Positions 12,837 to 25,700 of a stretch of 64,000 bases of DNA are shown piece by piece. Location of the stretch: NCBI RefSeq assembly GCF_964340395.1, contig NC_135565.1:19339209-19403208 (forward strand). Reading direction: 5' to 3'. The stretch comes from Glandiceps talaboti (Eukaryota > Hemichordata > Enteropneusta > Spengelidae). The notes below the pieces were generated by a model. The model was not told where the DNA came from, searched no databases, and saw only the letters and a list, made by a program, of their open reading frames with translations. The stretch's first letter is position 1, and each line of letters opens with the position of its first letter. The translations under genes and the position numbers were made by a program.

Positions 12837-15800
12837 ATATGCAGTGACTCATCTGAAATCATTATTTTGCATAGAAATATAGATATATTAATGTGGAGTA
12901 TAATTATATGATATAAATAACCAAACACAATAAAGTTGGTACAATTTAGCCTCTTCTAGTTTCTGTCATTTTGTTGCGTGTACTTTTTTGTACTTCAAAT
13001 TAACATGAAGAAAGGTTACCATTATTTGTCTGTAAACTTTTGATACCAATTCTGTGTATTTGAATACTTAGTAAAATAAGAAGTCAGTTGTCATTGAGTA
13101 TATGAGACATAATTTACCCAAGTCTTTATCCCCAATGATGTGAAATCTTTTCCGAAAACATTTTCACTGTGAATTATCTTTCTTCGAGCAAAAAAAAAAA
13201 TCATAAAAATAAGATTTTGAGTATAGCAATCACAATCCATTCCTTTAACATCATTGATTACTTAATTTATTTAAAAGTTAAGTAATCAAACATCTATTGT
13301 GCCATAACATGATTTTACACTTCAAACATTTAAAAAAAAAAAAAAATCTTGTATGAACAAAATAAAGTTATCTCAGAAGTTTTCAAACTCAAAAATTAGA
13401 GTGTATTGTGTCAAAAAAATCTGCGTGTATATGACCATATCATCCAAGGAAATTTATGATTGAATGAGTCGAGTACGATCAAATTCTTGAGCATATTTGC
13501 TCAATGTGTGGTGACATCGGGTAATTTGTATCAAAAAACTTACAATCGTAAATATCATGTCAGTGCATAGACTCCAGGTTTTTACCCTATACTCATGTAT
13601 AAGTAGTTGAAATCACAATCGTAAATATCATGTCATTCTGCCCTCTGTAGTCTGTTCTTTGAAAGCTGTAACTGGAGTGTAATTTTTCCGATAAGACAAC
13701 CAACCGTGTATTCACTGAAAATTGTTAAAAATACCATTGTACATGTTAATCACAGGTCTATGTGATCCAGAAGTAGTACAGCATCGTCTCAAACCACAGC
13801 CTGTTTTACGGCAACGTTCTTAACGAGCCTCCCACTTATTTGGAAATGTAGTGGTAGAAATAATAACTTTGGTTTGCGAGAATGGTAGTACAGTTACAGT
13901 TTGAAATCATAATTACCTTGGGGTGTTGATTTTAGGGTGAGGATCCAAAAAATCACTTGGTTGGATTCATAGCACTATACTGCGTATACAGCTACACAAA
14001 TATGTTTACCCACAGATTATTCAATACTGTTCAGGATGTACAATAATAAATGCCAGTCATAACATCTAACAACATAGTTTCAAAAAATGGTCATTTGCAG
14101 CCAGTGTACCTTTAAAAGGGATTGTCTGATGTGTTAGTGTGTTCCAACCTTGGAGACGTGTCTGTGCAGTACATGTAGATGTACACTTCACTTCAGTACA
14201 TGTGTTTGAGAACAACTGAAAATAATTTTTGTTTGTTTATACTTTGGTTTGTTACATTCAACATTAAATGATTTAGTGTTGTAACATGTCAATGTACTTT
14301 CTACTTTTGATATTGTCTTGAAGTGTTTTTTTGATTTTTTTAAGTTCAGTGCAATTTAAAAACACTTGGTCTAATTACATATTTCAAAGAACAAATGAGT
14401 GGGTTTTTTTTGCCAATAAGTAAATTCAAAGAACAGAAAAAGTGGTTTCACTAATAAGTAAGTGAGATATGTTAGTATTTGTAAATTACCATAGACTTTA
14501 TCAGCATAAGAACAGAAAGAGGGATTATCTAAGCCTTTGAGGCTTCCCTCCCTGTTTTGTCATGGAATCTTCCAGGGCAATGATAGTAAATCATATGTAA
14601 TGTGGTCTAACCATTCCACAACATTTCATTACTCCTGTTTTGACATTACAATGGCCCTATTCATTTGTATGTTTCTCATCGCAGCAGTGCAATTTTTGGG
14701 CGTGTTCAAAATTTGTAATTAGAGTAGAAGTGCGCCCTCAGTGTCAGTCAATTTGATGTTCTTGTTAACCTCGTCGTACTGATTCATTACTCAATCGATA
14801 GCCATCCTGAGTATGGTCACATCAATCGCAGTCAAATTTGATAGGTCAGTAAAAAAAAGTTGCTGTGTATCTAAAACATATTGGTGATGTTTTTAATTCA
14901 TAATCATACATTCACCATGCCTTCAAAATGACTTAAAAATCGTGTATATCAGCAATGGTTTTGTTTTTACCATTTTAAGTGTCGGCATAATTATCCTTTC
15001 TGATCCTTGCCATAGAGGGGTAGTTTTTATCATTTGTTGAATCAAAGAAATACACTGTCAGTTTGGTTTTGAGGAACATAAAAATAAAAAGGGTCGCCCT
15101 AAGGAGAACAGAGATTAATGTTTTGAGTACATTCGACACATACTATCCACATTCCTACATAGGGTCCATTATTTTCAACCTTTCCCTATCTGCTAGATTC
15201 AAGCTAACACTTCATAATAAACATCTTATATGCTAATCTTACTTCAAGAAGCCATCAGTATCTCAGTGTCTTGAAACTCCTGTCAATGCAAATACTACCA
15301 CAGTTATAGTGTAGGTGAATATACTACCGCACTATAACAAATTCACCCCTGCTACTATCAATGGTCCATCCCATGTTATATTGAGGGCTTATTGGTGTCC
15401 CTGTGAATCCAGGGTTAAACTATTCCAAGTGAAGGGGTGGACAGAGAATTCCCCCAGGTGACCAAATGATGATCACATTGATTTCAAATGTAATCTGAGA
15501 TGGTCACCACACAACATTTGTGTTGTCAATCATTCTCATATCCATGACAACAGCATATAAAGTACCAAACATCAGTCCAAATATGGTATCGTTTTGTTAT
15601 TATCTATCACTAGCCACAGAATATCTTTATTTTGATCAAATATAGTTATTGAATGTTGAAGTTAGGATATGAGATCTGTAAGCATGTAGATTTTTTACAC
15701 CTAACTTTTAAAAAAAAGGTCACACTTTTACATAGATGATTCAAAGTCCATCATATCAAAATTTGGATCGAACACTCACTAAAAGGGACATGGTCCAGAA

Positions 15801-15955
15801 ATAAAATTTGTCTCTGTTATTTCACAAACTCTTAAAGTAAATTTTGTAATTTTATTTGGTGTTAAGTAAAGCTTAGTTTTAGTAAGAAATGTGCACACCA
15901 GCCATCTTGAATGGTGCATTCTGGGAACTGTATCATTCTATCTATAAATATGAAT
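12837..15955. other. A-B spacer, no gene recognised
   Basis: About 3.1 kb with no recognisable coding exon on either strand. It contains an interspersed repeat copy (13690-14075, listed separately). The small frame at 14537-14722 has no recognisable domain and I treat it as random. Confidence 0.6.
13690..14075 (+). repeat. Interspersed repeat family copy (A-B spacer)
   Basis: Blocks such as GTATTCACTGAAAATTGTTA, GAAATCATAAT and TTCAATACTGTTCA appear in the same order at 47355-47650 in gene D intron 7. The first block also appears inverted near 18780-18840. It is therefore a dispersed, non-coding element of unknown class. Confidence 0.55.
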
Positions 15956-16614
15956 TAATCTCTGTTGTAAGCAAAAACTCGCATTTTTTATCTTTGTTAC
16001 CCAAACCTGAAACTGAAAGATCTGCCGTTGTGGACCTCCTTTGCAAATTTCCAGTGGATGGCGAATGATGAGAGTACCCCATCAACATAGTTTACACTCT
16101 GCCCAAACCCTTTGCATGAAAGTTGTCCTCCTGATGATGTGAGATAAGGTACTACCACAACATAAAGAATCTACAGTCATTTGCATCTGAACATGCTCAG
16201 TTTGTTTGGTTTGCTATTAAAGTGTCTAAGTTAGCAACCATATCTGAGCATGCTCAGTTTGGGTCACTGAGTATCTTATTTAGCAACCATATCTGTGCGT
16301 GCTCAATTTTGGTTTCCAAGTAAGTTAGCAACCATATCTGAGCATGCTCAGTTTGCCAGGGTTGCTAAGTTAGCAACCGTATTTGAGCATGCTCAGTTTG
16401 AGTTGTTAGGTAAGTTAACCGTATCTGAGCATGCTAAGTTTGGGTTGCTAAGTAAAGTAGCAACCTTACTTTACTAACAGAATAGTGTGTACAGTAAGTG
16501 GGTAATCAAATGATTTATTTTAAGCTTCGTTTTTTTCATGACAAGAAGCAAAGAAAACTACTTCTTTCTTGAGCATCATTTTCACAAATAGCAAGTATAG
16601 CCAAAGTGATGATA
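15956..16614. repeat. Spacer segment duplicated between B and C (partner 28441-28978)
   Basis: From CTCTGTTGTAAGCAAAAACTC onwards this stretch matches the B-C spacer closely, including the GCATGCTC repeats and a shared AAGCTTCGTTTTTTTCATG block near 16525 and 28894. It marks the upstream part of the segment that was duplicated together with the B/C genes. The match stops near 16614, where the downstream copy jumps to the equivalent of about 19279. Confidence 0.85.
16185..16460. repeat. Irregular tandem repeats carrying palindrome TGAGCATGCTCA
   Basis: Six related units, each with CTGAGCATGCTCAGTTTG or a near variant, spaced about 38-60 bases apart and linked by GTTAGCAACC. Fewer copies survive at 28674-28815. 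Confidence 0.85.
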
Positions 16615-17390
16615 CAATTGTAGTTAATCCAGAATTTTCTGGTTACAAGTTTATAACCACAAACAATTTGATAAACAGATAAAACATAACAGTCTGTTGT
16701 GTTACAAATTTCACTTGTCAATATTTTCTGATCCAGTAATTCTTTCTTATTGCAAGCCGGTGTAATATTTATTGTGATATGTTGAAATTCTGTGTTCTCA
16801 TTGTGATTTTTTTCTGAGTTTTTATTCGTTAGGTCAGTTAGATTTCAGTTTTGGGGTTTGAATGACAAAGAGTTTGGCCTTGTCACCCAATTCACTGATG
16901 GATAAAATGCTTGGTACAGTACAATAAACACTCTTTGATAACCAAATAAGTTGAACCTGTGTGTTTACTTTGTTCAATGTCCAGTTCCAAATATATTGTA
17001 TGCCTTGCCATTGTATGTGTACAGTTTATTAGCCCATATAGTCTTGGTGGGCTATGTTAAGAAGCTGTCTACGCCCATAGATTTTTCTTGTTACTTTCTT
17101 AAAAAGCTCTCTACACCCAGAGACTTGTCTTGGTGTTACTTCCTCAAGAAACTATACCCATAAAATTGTCTGGTTGTTACTATCTTTAAGAAGCTCTCTA
17201 CAGCAGACCTCACATCACCAGACAAGGTCTGAGACCAAGTCATGACGTCATATGCGCTGCTCTTAACTTGGAAACACATACATCCGTTCAGAATTGGACA
17301 TGACCAATAGCTGTGCTAAATCTAAGTGGATCCTATATATGAACCTATGATGTAGTTAATTACAAGTACTTGACCATCCACTTTGAACTA

Positions 17391-17615
17391 GCACAGTTCT
17401 TGGCAGTAACTTCAACTTCAGAACTGATTGCTACGGTGCTTCCAACACAGTTCTTGGCAGTAACTTCAACTTCAGAACTAATTGATGTGCTTCCAACACA
17501 GATCTTGGCAGTAACTTCAACTTCAGGTAGAACTGATCGATGTGCTTCCAACACAGTTCTTGGCAGTAACTTCAACTTCAGAACTGATTGCTGTGCTTCC
17601 AACACAGTTCTTGAA
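17391..17615. repeat. 51-55 bp minisatellite, about 4 copies
   Basis: Repeats of CACAGTTCTTGGCAGTAACT followed by TCAACTTCAGAACTGATTG at 17392, 17446, 17497, 17552 and 17603 (partial). The small open frames on both strands follow the repeat and are not genes. Confidence 0.92.
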
Positions 17616-17713
17616 TAATTTAGGAAGTCGGCCCAGACAGGCGTAAGCGAAACATCTGAATTCGATTGTCACCGTTACTGTATCGAGATGTATTGGTATA
17701 CCACACAATTCAT

Positions 17714-17990
17714 CCAATCAATCAATCAATCAATCAATCAACCAATCAATCAATCAATCGGTCGGTGAATTTATAAAGCACCAGTATCCACTACAATGCA
17801 GAGTTCAGAGGCACTGTACAGTTAGAATGATCTGGAGGGAGAACAGATATGTCTTTAGGTCTTTTTTGAAGGCGTTAGCTGTTGGCTTTTGTCGTATTTC
17901 CAGTGGCAGTGCATTCCATAGATGGGGTGCAGCGCGTGAGAATGCACACCCGCCATACGAAAACAGTTTGCTATTTTTTTAGAGTGTGGG
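17714..17990. repeat. (AATC)n tract and fragment of an interspersed repeat
   Basis: A short (AATC)n run leads into a stretch containing GTGCATTCCATAGATGGGG and GAGAATGCACAC. It looks like the degraded 3' part of a non-LTR element as seen in many marine invertebrates. That class assignment is inference. A C/G homopolymer cluster follows at about 17990-18020. Confidence 0.4.
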
Positions 17991-18149
17991 CCCCCCCCCC
18001 CGGGGGGGTGGGGGGAGCTGCAAAAAAATTCTGAACAAAGAATTTTCTCCTCAGACGTATAATCGAATAATTAAGCCGTAGTGTTTCGTCAAGTACAAAG
18101 ACATACGAGTGCACGTGTGATTCAAATTGTAAAGTAGAGTAATACAATT

Positions 18150-18355
18150 ATTTAATTCTAATGTTGGGGGCGCTAGATCGTGTCAAGGTCACTGATCAAG
18201 GTTCAAGTTTATACTTTGATATAACACGGACTAATCGTACTTCGTCTCTACTACTCGACCGTTGAACTTAGTTAGTGCTATAAACTTTTACGGACACCCG
18301 GATCACCTGCTAAACTTATAGATCTCATCGTCCGGTGATTTACAACAAATTTCAG
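18150..18355 (+). promoter_or_regulatory. Candidate promoter / 5' non-coding exon of gene B
   Basis: The coding start of B is preceded by a splice-acceptor-like tract, so an upstream leader exon is expected. This GC-richer stretch contains TCAAGGTCA (an ERR/SF-1-type half site) near 18185 and ends at a usable donor, TTTCAG|GTAATG, at 18355/18356. This is inference only. The corresponding region is absent upstream of C. Confidence 0.25.
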
Positions 18356-18774
18356 GTAATGTGAGATTTTTCAGTGTAAGCGGCTTTCTTCATTATTGAA
18401 TATGTACCGGTGGTTGAAAAAACTCCAATCATTATTAACGTAGCAATAGGATCGAAATACATCGCCTTTTAGCCAGTTACAGGAGAAATGAAGTCGCCTT
18501 GGTGTTTCACTCCTCAGCAGTGATGTTTTTAACACAAAGCTCTAGCATAGTGGTAACTGGGCTGTGTTTGTTAGGTACAATAACTTACTCATAATATCGT
18601 ACACCCTGAATAAGTACTGCATCACATGTACCGACATGTGGGTACGGATGAACATAGTTTTGCATACACGTCAAATCAAACAAATTGATCCAAAATCAGC
18701 GCCCTCAACGGCGATCATGATTTTAACCTGTCTCTGTACTACCTATGGATATAATAACACCGACAACTGATTAA

Positions 18775-19080
18775 CATGTAGAATGTCTAATTAGTGATAT
18801 TTTAACAATTTTAAGTGAAAATAGTGTGGTTGTCTGATAAAAAAAATGATACTCAAGTTAAAACTAGCGCAGTTTTAAACAGAGAGACATTTTCAAAACC
18901 AAGCTTATATATGCGCAAGATTCAAACTACACTACCTACAGATAATATTGACCACTAATTAATAGATACAATGTCTTTTTATAAGTAACCGACTAATTTT
19001 TTTAATGAATATATCTTTTGGTTAATTGGTGGAAAAAATGGCCCAGTTGCAACTAGTGTAGGTTTGAATTAAATGAATTT
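18775..19080 (-). repeat. Inverted copy of the interspersed family at 13690
   Basis: The reverse complement of 18780-18840 matches the start of the element at 13690 (AGACAACCA...TTCACT...AAAATTGTTAAAA). The downstream limit is approximate. Confidence 0.45.
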
Positions 19081-19276
19081 GCTAACTGTTCGTTGACATT
19101 CTCTCTCAACATTAACTGTCGTCAAAAGCTTCTCCCTTGTGCCAAGTAGCATTTTCCGCTTTTCCTAAATAGGTTATTTTGCTTTGATTTCAGTAAATGT
19201 GTTAACTTTGTGAAAACGCTGTCAAAAGTCTCGCTAAATGTGTTCGACGAGCCCAACAAAACAGGTTTTAAAACTT

Positions 19277-19278
<2 letters not shown>

Positions 19279-19326
<48 letters not shown>
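19279..19326. repeat. (AC)n microsatellite upstream of gene B
   Basis: Twenty-four AC units. The matching AC run upstream of C (28982-29028) is where about 2.65 kb of spacer is missing. Confidence 0.97.
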
Positions 19327-19328
<2 letters not shown>

Positions 19329-19762
19329 CAATTAATTGCAGCTTTAACGATATCCCACTGTGTAAAAATTTGTGTTTGTTTCGTTCCACAATTGCCCACA
19401 TGTCCATGTTTGAATTCCTTCAATAGTCATTACAGATTGCCATTGAAATTTTGCAACTGAAATATATTATAATATTATTGCACGGGTCATTAATACTGAC
19501 CAAGTGTAACCCCCCACACCCACACTCACACCTCGACCCACACCCACACCCACACCCACACCCACACCCACTACACATAAGGGATTCGGTTTGACATCGG
19601 CTATTAGATGAAATTCGATTAGTATTGATATTAATATTAATGAATCAAATAAAAACGTGCAAATGTGTCGACAAAGGTCTGTTACTGAAAGCATGTTGAA
19701 ATATGTTCATTCATAAAATTTGTACTAATTTCTGTTCATATTTCTATTCTCCCTGACAACAG

Positions 19763-19777
19763 ATGCTTAAAAAGTAA
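19763..19777 (+). promoter_or_regulatory. Four-codon upstream ORF (MLKK) before gene B start
   Basis: ATG CTT AAA AAG TAA begins right after a pyrimidine-rich splice-acceptor-like tract ending in ACAG (19759-19762), two bases upstream of the main ATG. Gene C carries the same mini-ORF with one codon changed. It could lower main-ORF translation if that acceptor is used. Confidence 0.45.
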
Positions 19778-19779
19778 AT

Positions 19780-22700
19780 ATGGCGCCAACCATAGCAGAG
19801 TTCTTTGCTGGACAGAAAGTACTGATCACCGGGGCAACTGGATTTCTTGGCAAAGTTCTTGTAGAGAAACTGTTAAGATGTTGTCCAAATATTGATGTGA
19901 TGTATTTGATGGTAAGACCTAAAGCCGGACAGCCACCACAACAGAGAGTGCAAGAAATGATTGCCACAAAGGTTAGTCGAGTCCTGCAAACAACAGCTAG
20001 GCTAAACCCGCCGTTAGTTCACGGCAGTCTACGTCATTCATCAATCTATTTGGTGTGATACTCTTTGCATTTGCCAAGAACAGAGATTGTCTAGATTTAG
20101 ATTCTGTAATGATCATTAACATATTTAGCATAATATCATTAACATGAGTATTTTCTCAATGGCCCTCCAGAAATATTTAAATTCTATCATTTACAGCTGT
20201 TCGATAAAGTACGAGAAGAAAACCCAAATGGTCTGGAAAGAATTATTGCAGTGAAAAGTGACATGTTAGAACCAGGTTTAGGACTGAGTGATGAAGACAG
20301 AGAGATGCTACAACAAGAAGTGGGAGTTGTATTCCATGTTGCAGCCACCGTCAGATTTGATGAAAAAATGAAGTAAGTTGTAGGGCTTTGCCGATACGAG
20401 TCGGAAGACGTGAGTAATGAAAGAAAACCTCTACTGTCACGCGTATTTTCCGGCTGAATGAAGGAAAAATGTAAATCAATAATTCTTGAATAATTTAATC
20501 GTCACGCCACAAACACAATTGGGAAAAATAATAATGATTTTGAACGTTTAGATTCATATCTTGAACGTCAACGTAGGTGCACGTTCTAATGAAGTAGTAT
20601 GTCCAGGCTCAGGCCACTAGTATTTCTAGGGTAATTGCATGTTTTATGTTCGAATATGTTCAAATTGGCCTGCATATCATGAGGTGTAACAGTTGTACAC
20701 GTAGTTTCAATTTCGCTTGTTGATACATGTAACTACTTTTCATTATTTTCCAGACTTTCATATCAATTGAATGTAAAGGGTCTATTGGAGCTGCTAGCAA
20801 TCTGCAGAAACATGAACAAATTAAAAGTACGTCGTTGTGTCTATACATCATTCAATCAAACCTAAGTGAAACCAAAATAAGTTCGTGATAACACAGCATT
20901 ATTTTACATCACTCAATCAATCCCCGATTCATAACAGTGGTGACAACTGACCAGTTATAGGTAGACAATATGAATGAGAATTATATACATTTGTCGCTGT
21001 ATATGTATATATGCCACTTACTAGTAACTACTATTGATCCAGTGTGTGTATGATAATATACATCTAGGGAATTACGATATTCGACTACAAACTCTTTATT
21101 TAACAATTTCATCAAATATATAACAAATGGTTTGTATTTTTGTAATGTATCTAATATTGCTTCATGTATGCACAATGTAAATATATCATACAAAATCACA
21201 ATTTTGACAAGGTAGTGCTTTTCTTTAATATTGCCCGTGGGTAATATCATCTCAGCCCGTCTGCAATATCATCTCAGCCCGTGGGAAATATCATCTCAGC
21301 CCGTGGGCACTGTCACTTCAGCCCATGGGCAATATCATTTCAGTTCATGAGCTATATCATTTCAGCCCACGAGCAATATCATCTGAGCCAATGGCCATGG
21401 ATAATCTCAGTCGGTGGACAACATCATTTCAGCCAATGGGTAATCTCAGCCCATGGGCAATATAATCTCAGCCCGTGGGCAACATCATCTCAGCCATGGG
21501 CAATATCAGTTTAACCCTCGGGCAATATAATCTAAACCCATGGGCAATATCATCTCCTCCACCCATAGCCAGTCCAGTATCGAGAATGTTTTTATCTAAA
21601 CAATTTCAAGATATCATGTATGTCATGCATTGAATTGACTTTTCAGTCGATTCACCTTAACACACGTGAATTAAGCTCTCCCTGTGGGAAAAGTGTAGAA
21701 TCCTTTTAAAATAATACCCCTTTTCCCATTACAGGCATTTGTTCATACATCAACTGCCTTCTGTAATTGCGACAGAAAATACATTGAAGAGAAAATCTAC
21801 CCACCACCCATGGACCACAGAAAATTAGACGATGTGATGGCGTAAGTACAAATATATACCGAGCAGTTAAACCAGTTAACCAAGAACTTTGCTTGGCTGT
21901 AAGTTATCCATTACATCAGTAACCCTGAATCCTCGATAGTGTGTGTTGTGATAGCACCCATACTTCTGCATCAACAACGAAAGCTGCAAAAAATATCTGT
22001 TTCTCTATGTTTCTATGTGTTTAAGGGACCGCGTTAAGGATATTTGTGTTTCTTAAGGGTACAATCAACTTAGGATAAAAATTGGTTTATAGTTTTAGTC
22101 ATAATTATAAGTAAGATCAAAGTCAGGCTATTTATTTATTTATTAAACTTTATTTGAAGAAGGTAGCCCAGTTGGCCTTGGCCAATCTTCCCTGGGGGTC
22201 CTCTAAATATAAATAGTACAAAGACAAAAGAGACAAATACAAACTATACAATAAAGACATACAATAAACAGCAAAAGTGTCTAAAGTTTTGTCATAAAAT
22301 ATTGTATATAATTATATATATAGCCTCTTGTCAGCTATGTGTCTAACGATGATGAAACTATCCATCGAATGATTCTAAGAAATATTAAACATAAAATGAA
22401 ATGAATTTTGCATTTGCCTGTTTTTGTTTGTCTTTCTGATGACATTTATAGATCTAGACTAATTTGCATATTGGAAGTACAATTTACACCTTCTTATTCA
22501 TCAATGTAAAATTTTATCCTGATTTTTACAGATGGATGGATGATGATATGATAAAAACTATAACTCCAAACTTGATTTCTCCTAAACCAAATACATATAC
22601 CTTCACAAAAGCCATTGCAGAGCATGTATTGATGGAATATTGTGGTGATATACCCGTTGCTATTATAAGACCGTCCATAGTTGGCGCTGTATGGAAGGAA

Positions 22701-25700
22701 CCCATACCCGTGAGTAGGATTTATTTCTATGTGTCATTGTGAAAGTTACCGTTATAACTTTTCGCATTCTTCTTTTTATAATCCCTTGATAACTGTAGAG
22801 ATTATCGACATTGGCCTTTAAACATTGCATAAATAGATTTATAGTTGTACACATTTGCAATCATAAAAACTTACACAATATTCGTATCGTTAATACAGGG
22901 TGTTTAATTTGTTGCAGGGATGGATAGATAATTTCAACGGACCAAGTGGTTTGATTGCTGCAGTAAGTGTATCTTTGCATTTCAGTGACATTTTGATGTA
23001 GTGTATAAATCTCTTGGAATGTTTATATGTTCCTGTTTGTTACCATACAAATAAGTTACATGGATTGCGGAAAGCTTGTTCTTTTCTCTGTCAATCTCTT
23101 TGGTGTTATGTGCACATGAGCGTAGTTTATTTCTGTGAAGTACCCGAACTATCATGATATACGTATTTACTGGAAAACATTCCTCAAATAACCAAAGATA
23201 TATTCACTAAAAATTGATCAATTACTTAAAAAACAGACATTGTATCTGTTAATTAGTAATCAATATTATCAGTAGGCATCGTAGTGGCAATTCTATAAAT
23301 TTTGCGGTTTTCGATCAGACACAATGTGATAATAAACGCTTATCAATTAGTATTATGAACAATATTGTTATATTCTTTGTAACCACAAATGATCAATTCA
23401 TAGTCACCCTGACCATTGTGTGAGGTTTATGTTATCAGTAGCTCCAGATTAGGTAATACGATAACCACAGATAATCCCGTAGTCCTATGTGCGTGGGCAT
23501 GCTCAGTCTGGATTGCAAGTTCCCTATTAACGTATTTATTTTTTTTTATTTTGACAGTGTCGCAAAGGTCTTATACACGTCATCAATATCAATGTTAATC
23601 ATAAATCAGTTTGAAATCTATAAAAAATTATATACTGATCCATTTCAGGTTGGGAAAGGCCTATTACGTGTTGCAATGGCTAATCGCAATGGTATACTCA
23701 ATTTCATTCCCGTAGACATTTCTGTCAATGTTCTGATTGCAGCAGCCTGGAATATCGGTGTACATAAGTAAGTCTATAATAATATCTAGATATGTGTTTA
23801 CACGAACTCATTTTTTAATAACATACACTACGCGATACAACGGACAAACCTGAAAATAAAGAGCCCATTCGTTTGTTTGTTTATTTATTTATTTACTTTA
23901 TTTGTCCTCGGTAGCCAATACAACCCATAACACCAAAGTAAAACGTTTCCTGTATGTACTACAATCGTTTATACACGTGATATGAATGCTATAAACGAGT
24001 GTGACACATCGAGAAAGTGCTTTACTTCAGTGTTACTCGTTGTACGTCTTTCCAATGAGGCCGAGACGACTACAGTTCCATCCACGCCATCTCAACATCG
24101 GTTATATTGTTTGATTGTTTGGCCCTAACGCTGCACAAAACCTAAAGAAATGCTAACAATTTACTGTATATTTTTATCCAGACCTAAAACAACTCCTGTT
24201 TACAACGTCAGCATGGGATGGAGCAATCCTTTTAGATGGGGAGAATTGGGTGAGTAAACAAAACACAAACAAATATTCTGAAAATATTGAAACACTTAAA
24301 AACTATAGCCAAATATAAAACAAATTTATATGAATCATTACATTCATACATGGCGATTTAAGAAAATGGGTATATCATAATTATACGACACAACAGAATT
24401 TTATGAATGAACTTAGCTAATGTCTTGCTATCTGCGAAAAGGAAATCAAAATTGCAATTATGAGTTAGTGCACTAGTTTAGGTTGCTAATTATGAGCTTT
24501 TTCTGTCCTATATGTTGTTAATATTATGTTTTGCTATTACACAGAGACGATTGTTTTACCATTCTACAATCGGGTTCCTTTAGACAATGTAATCAGAAGA
24601 CCCGAAACGCTTATTACAGAGAATCGGTAAGTGTGAAAAAATCTCAGACCACTAGAGTTCATTCTACAGTATGTGGATGTTAGCTACATTGTTTGATATA
24701 GAGAGAAAGCGTAGCGACAAAACAACTGTGTCTGTGAAATTAATGCACATCGTCGTAAACCACAGCCTCTTTTACGGCACCGTCCAAGACGCACCGTCAA
24801 GAGGATATTTTCCTTTGCGTCAGCAGAAATATTATATTGTACTTTGGCTTGCGAGAATGCAAATATTTTTTTTCTAATGTATAACAACAGAATGTATGTC
24901 TAGCTGTAATGACGTCGGCATGCAAGACTTGGTGACTTATGTATTGTGCAAAACTTGTAATTATATTATACCAGTATATTGATGGTGGAAATCGAGGGAT
25001 CTGATTGGTCTAGACATCGAACTAGCGCGTCTAAAATGAGAGATAATGCACAGTTGGCACGCATCCAAATTTTGATGTTCACTGTTCGTCTACGAACGTC
25101 GCAGTCCGTGCAGGGATGGAGGCGCAAATGAGACCAGAACACGTTACGTCTTATCTTGTTTCCGATATTTTCAATATACTGGTATAATATAATAGCGATA
25201 AACCACCACTGGGAATTCCAGTGAACGAAATATACTCGCTATCGCTCGTGCATATATTTCGTTCACTGGTCAAAACCTCTTGGTATACCATTTCCAGGGG
25301 GTGGTTTATTGCTTAAATAACTTTACACATTATTTACAGTACGTCGATATGTTGGAACTGTTACTCTGTTGATTGATGAAATTACGTTTTGTTACATGTC
25401 TATTAAAGCATTTCGAGATAGTTCTCTTAGACTCTGAGTTTTAGTTCTCACTTTATTGTTTTAAAAATGACCACATCTATAAATTCTCATTTTAAAAATC
25501 TTCCCCAATTAAGACGATATTACTGATTGTTATACTACGGTTCCAAGTCGGTTTATTGGATTTACAGGGACACTTTTGGCGGCAAGGCGAATTACAAGAC
25601 TTGTGGCAAAGTAATTAACAACGCGATAATGGAAGACACATGATTTGCAATGTGGACGAGACGAAGACTAGTCTAACTCATGTTGAAAAAGAAATTATCC

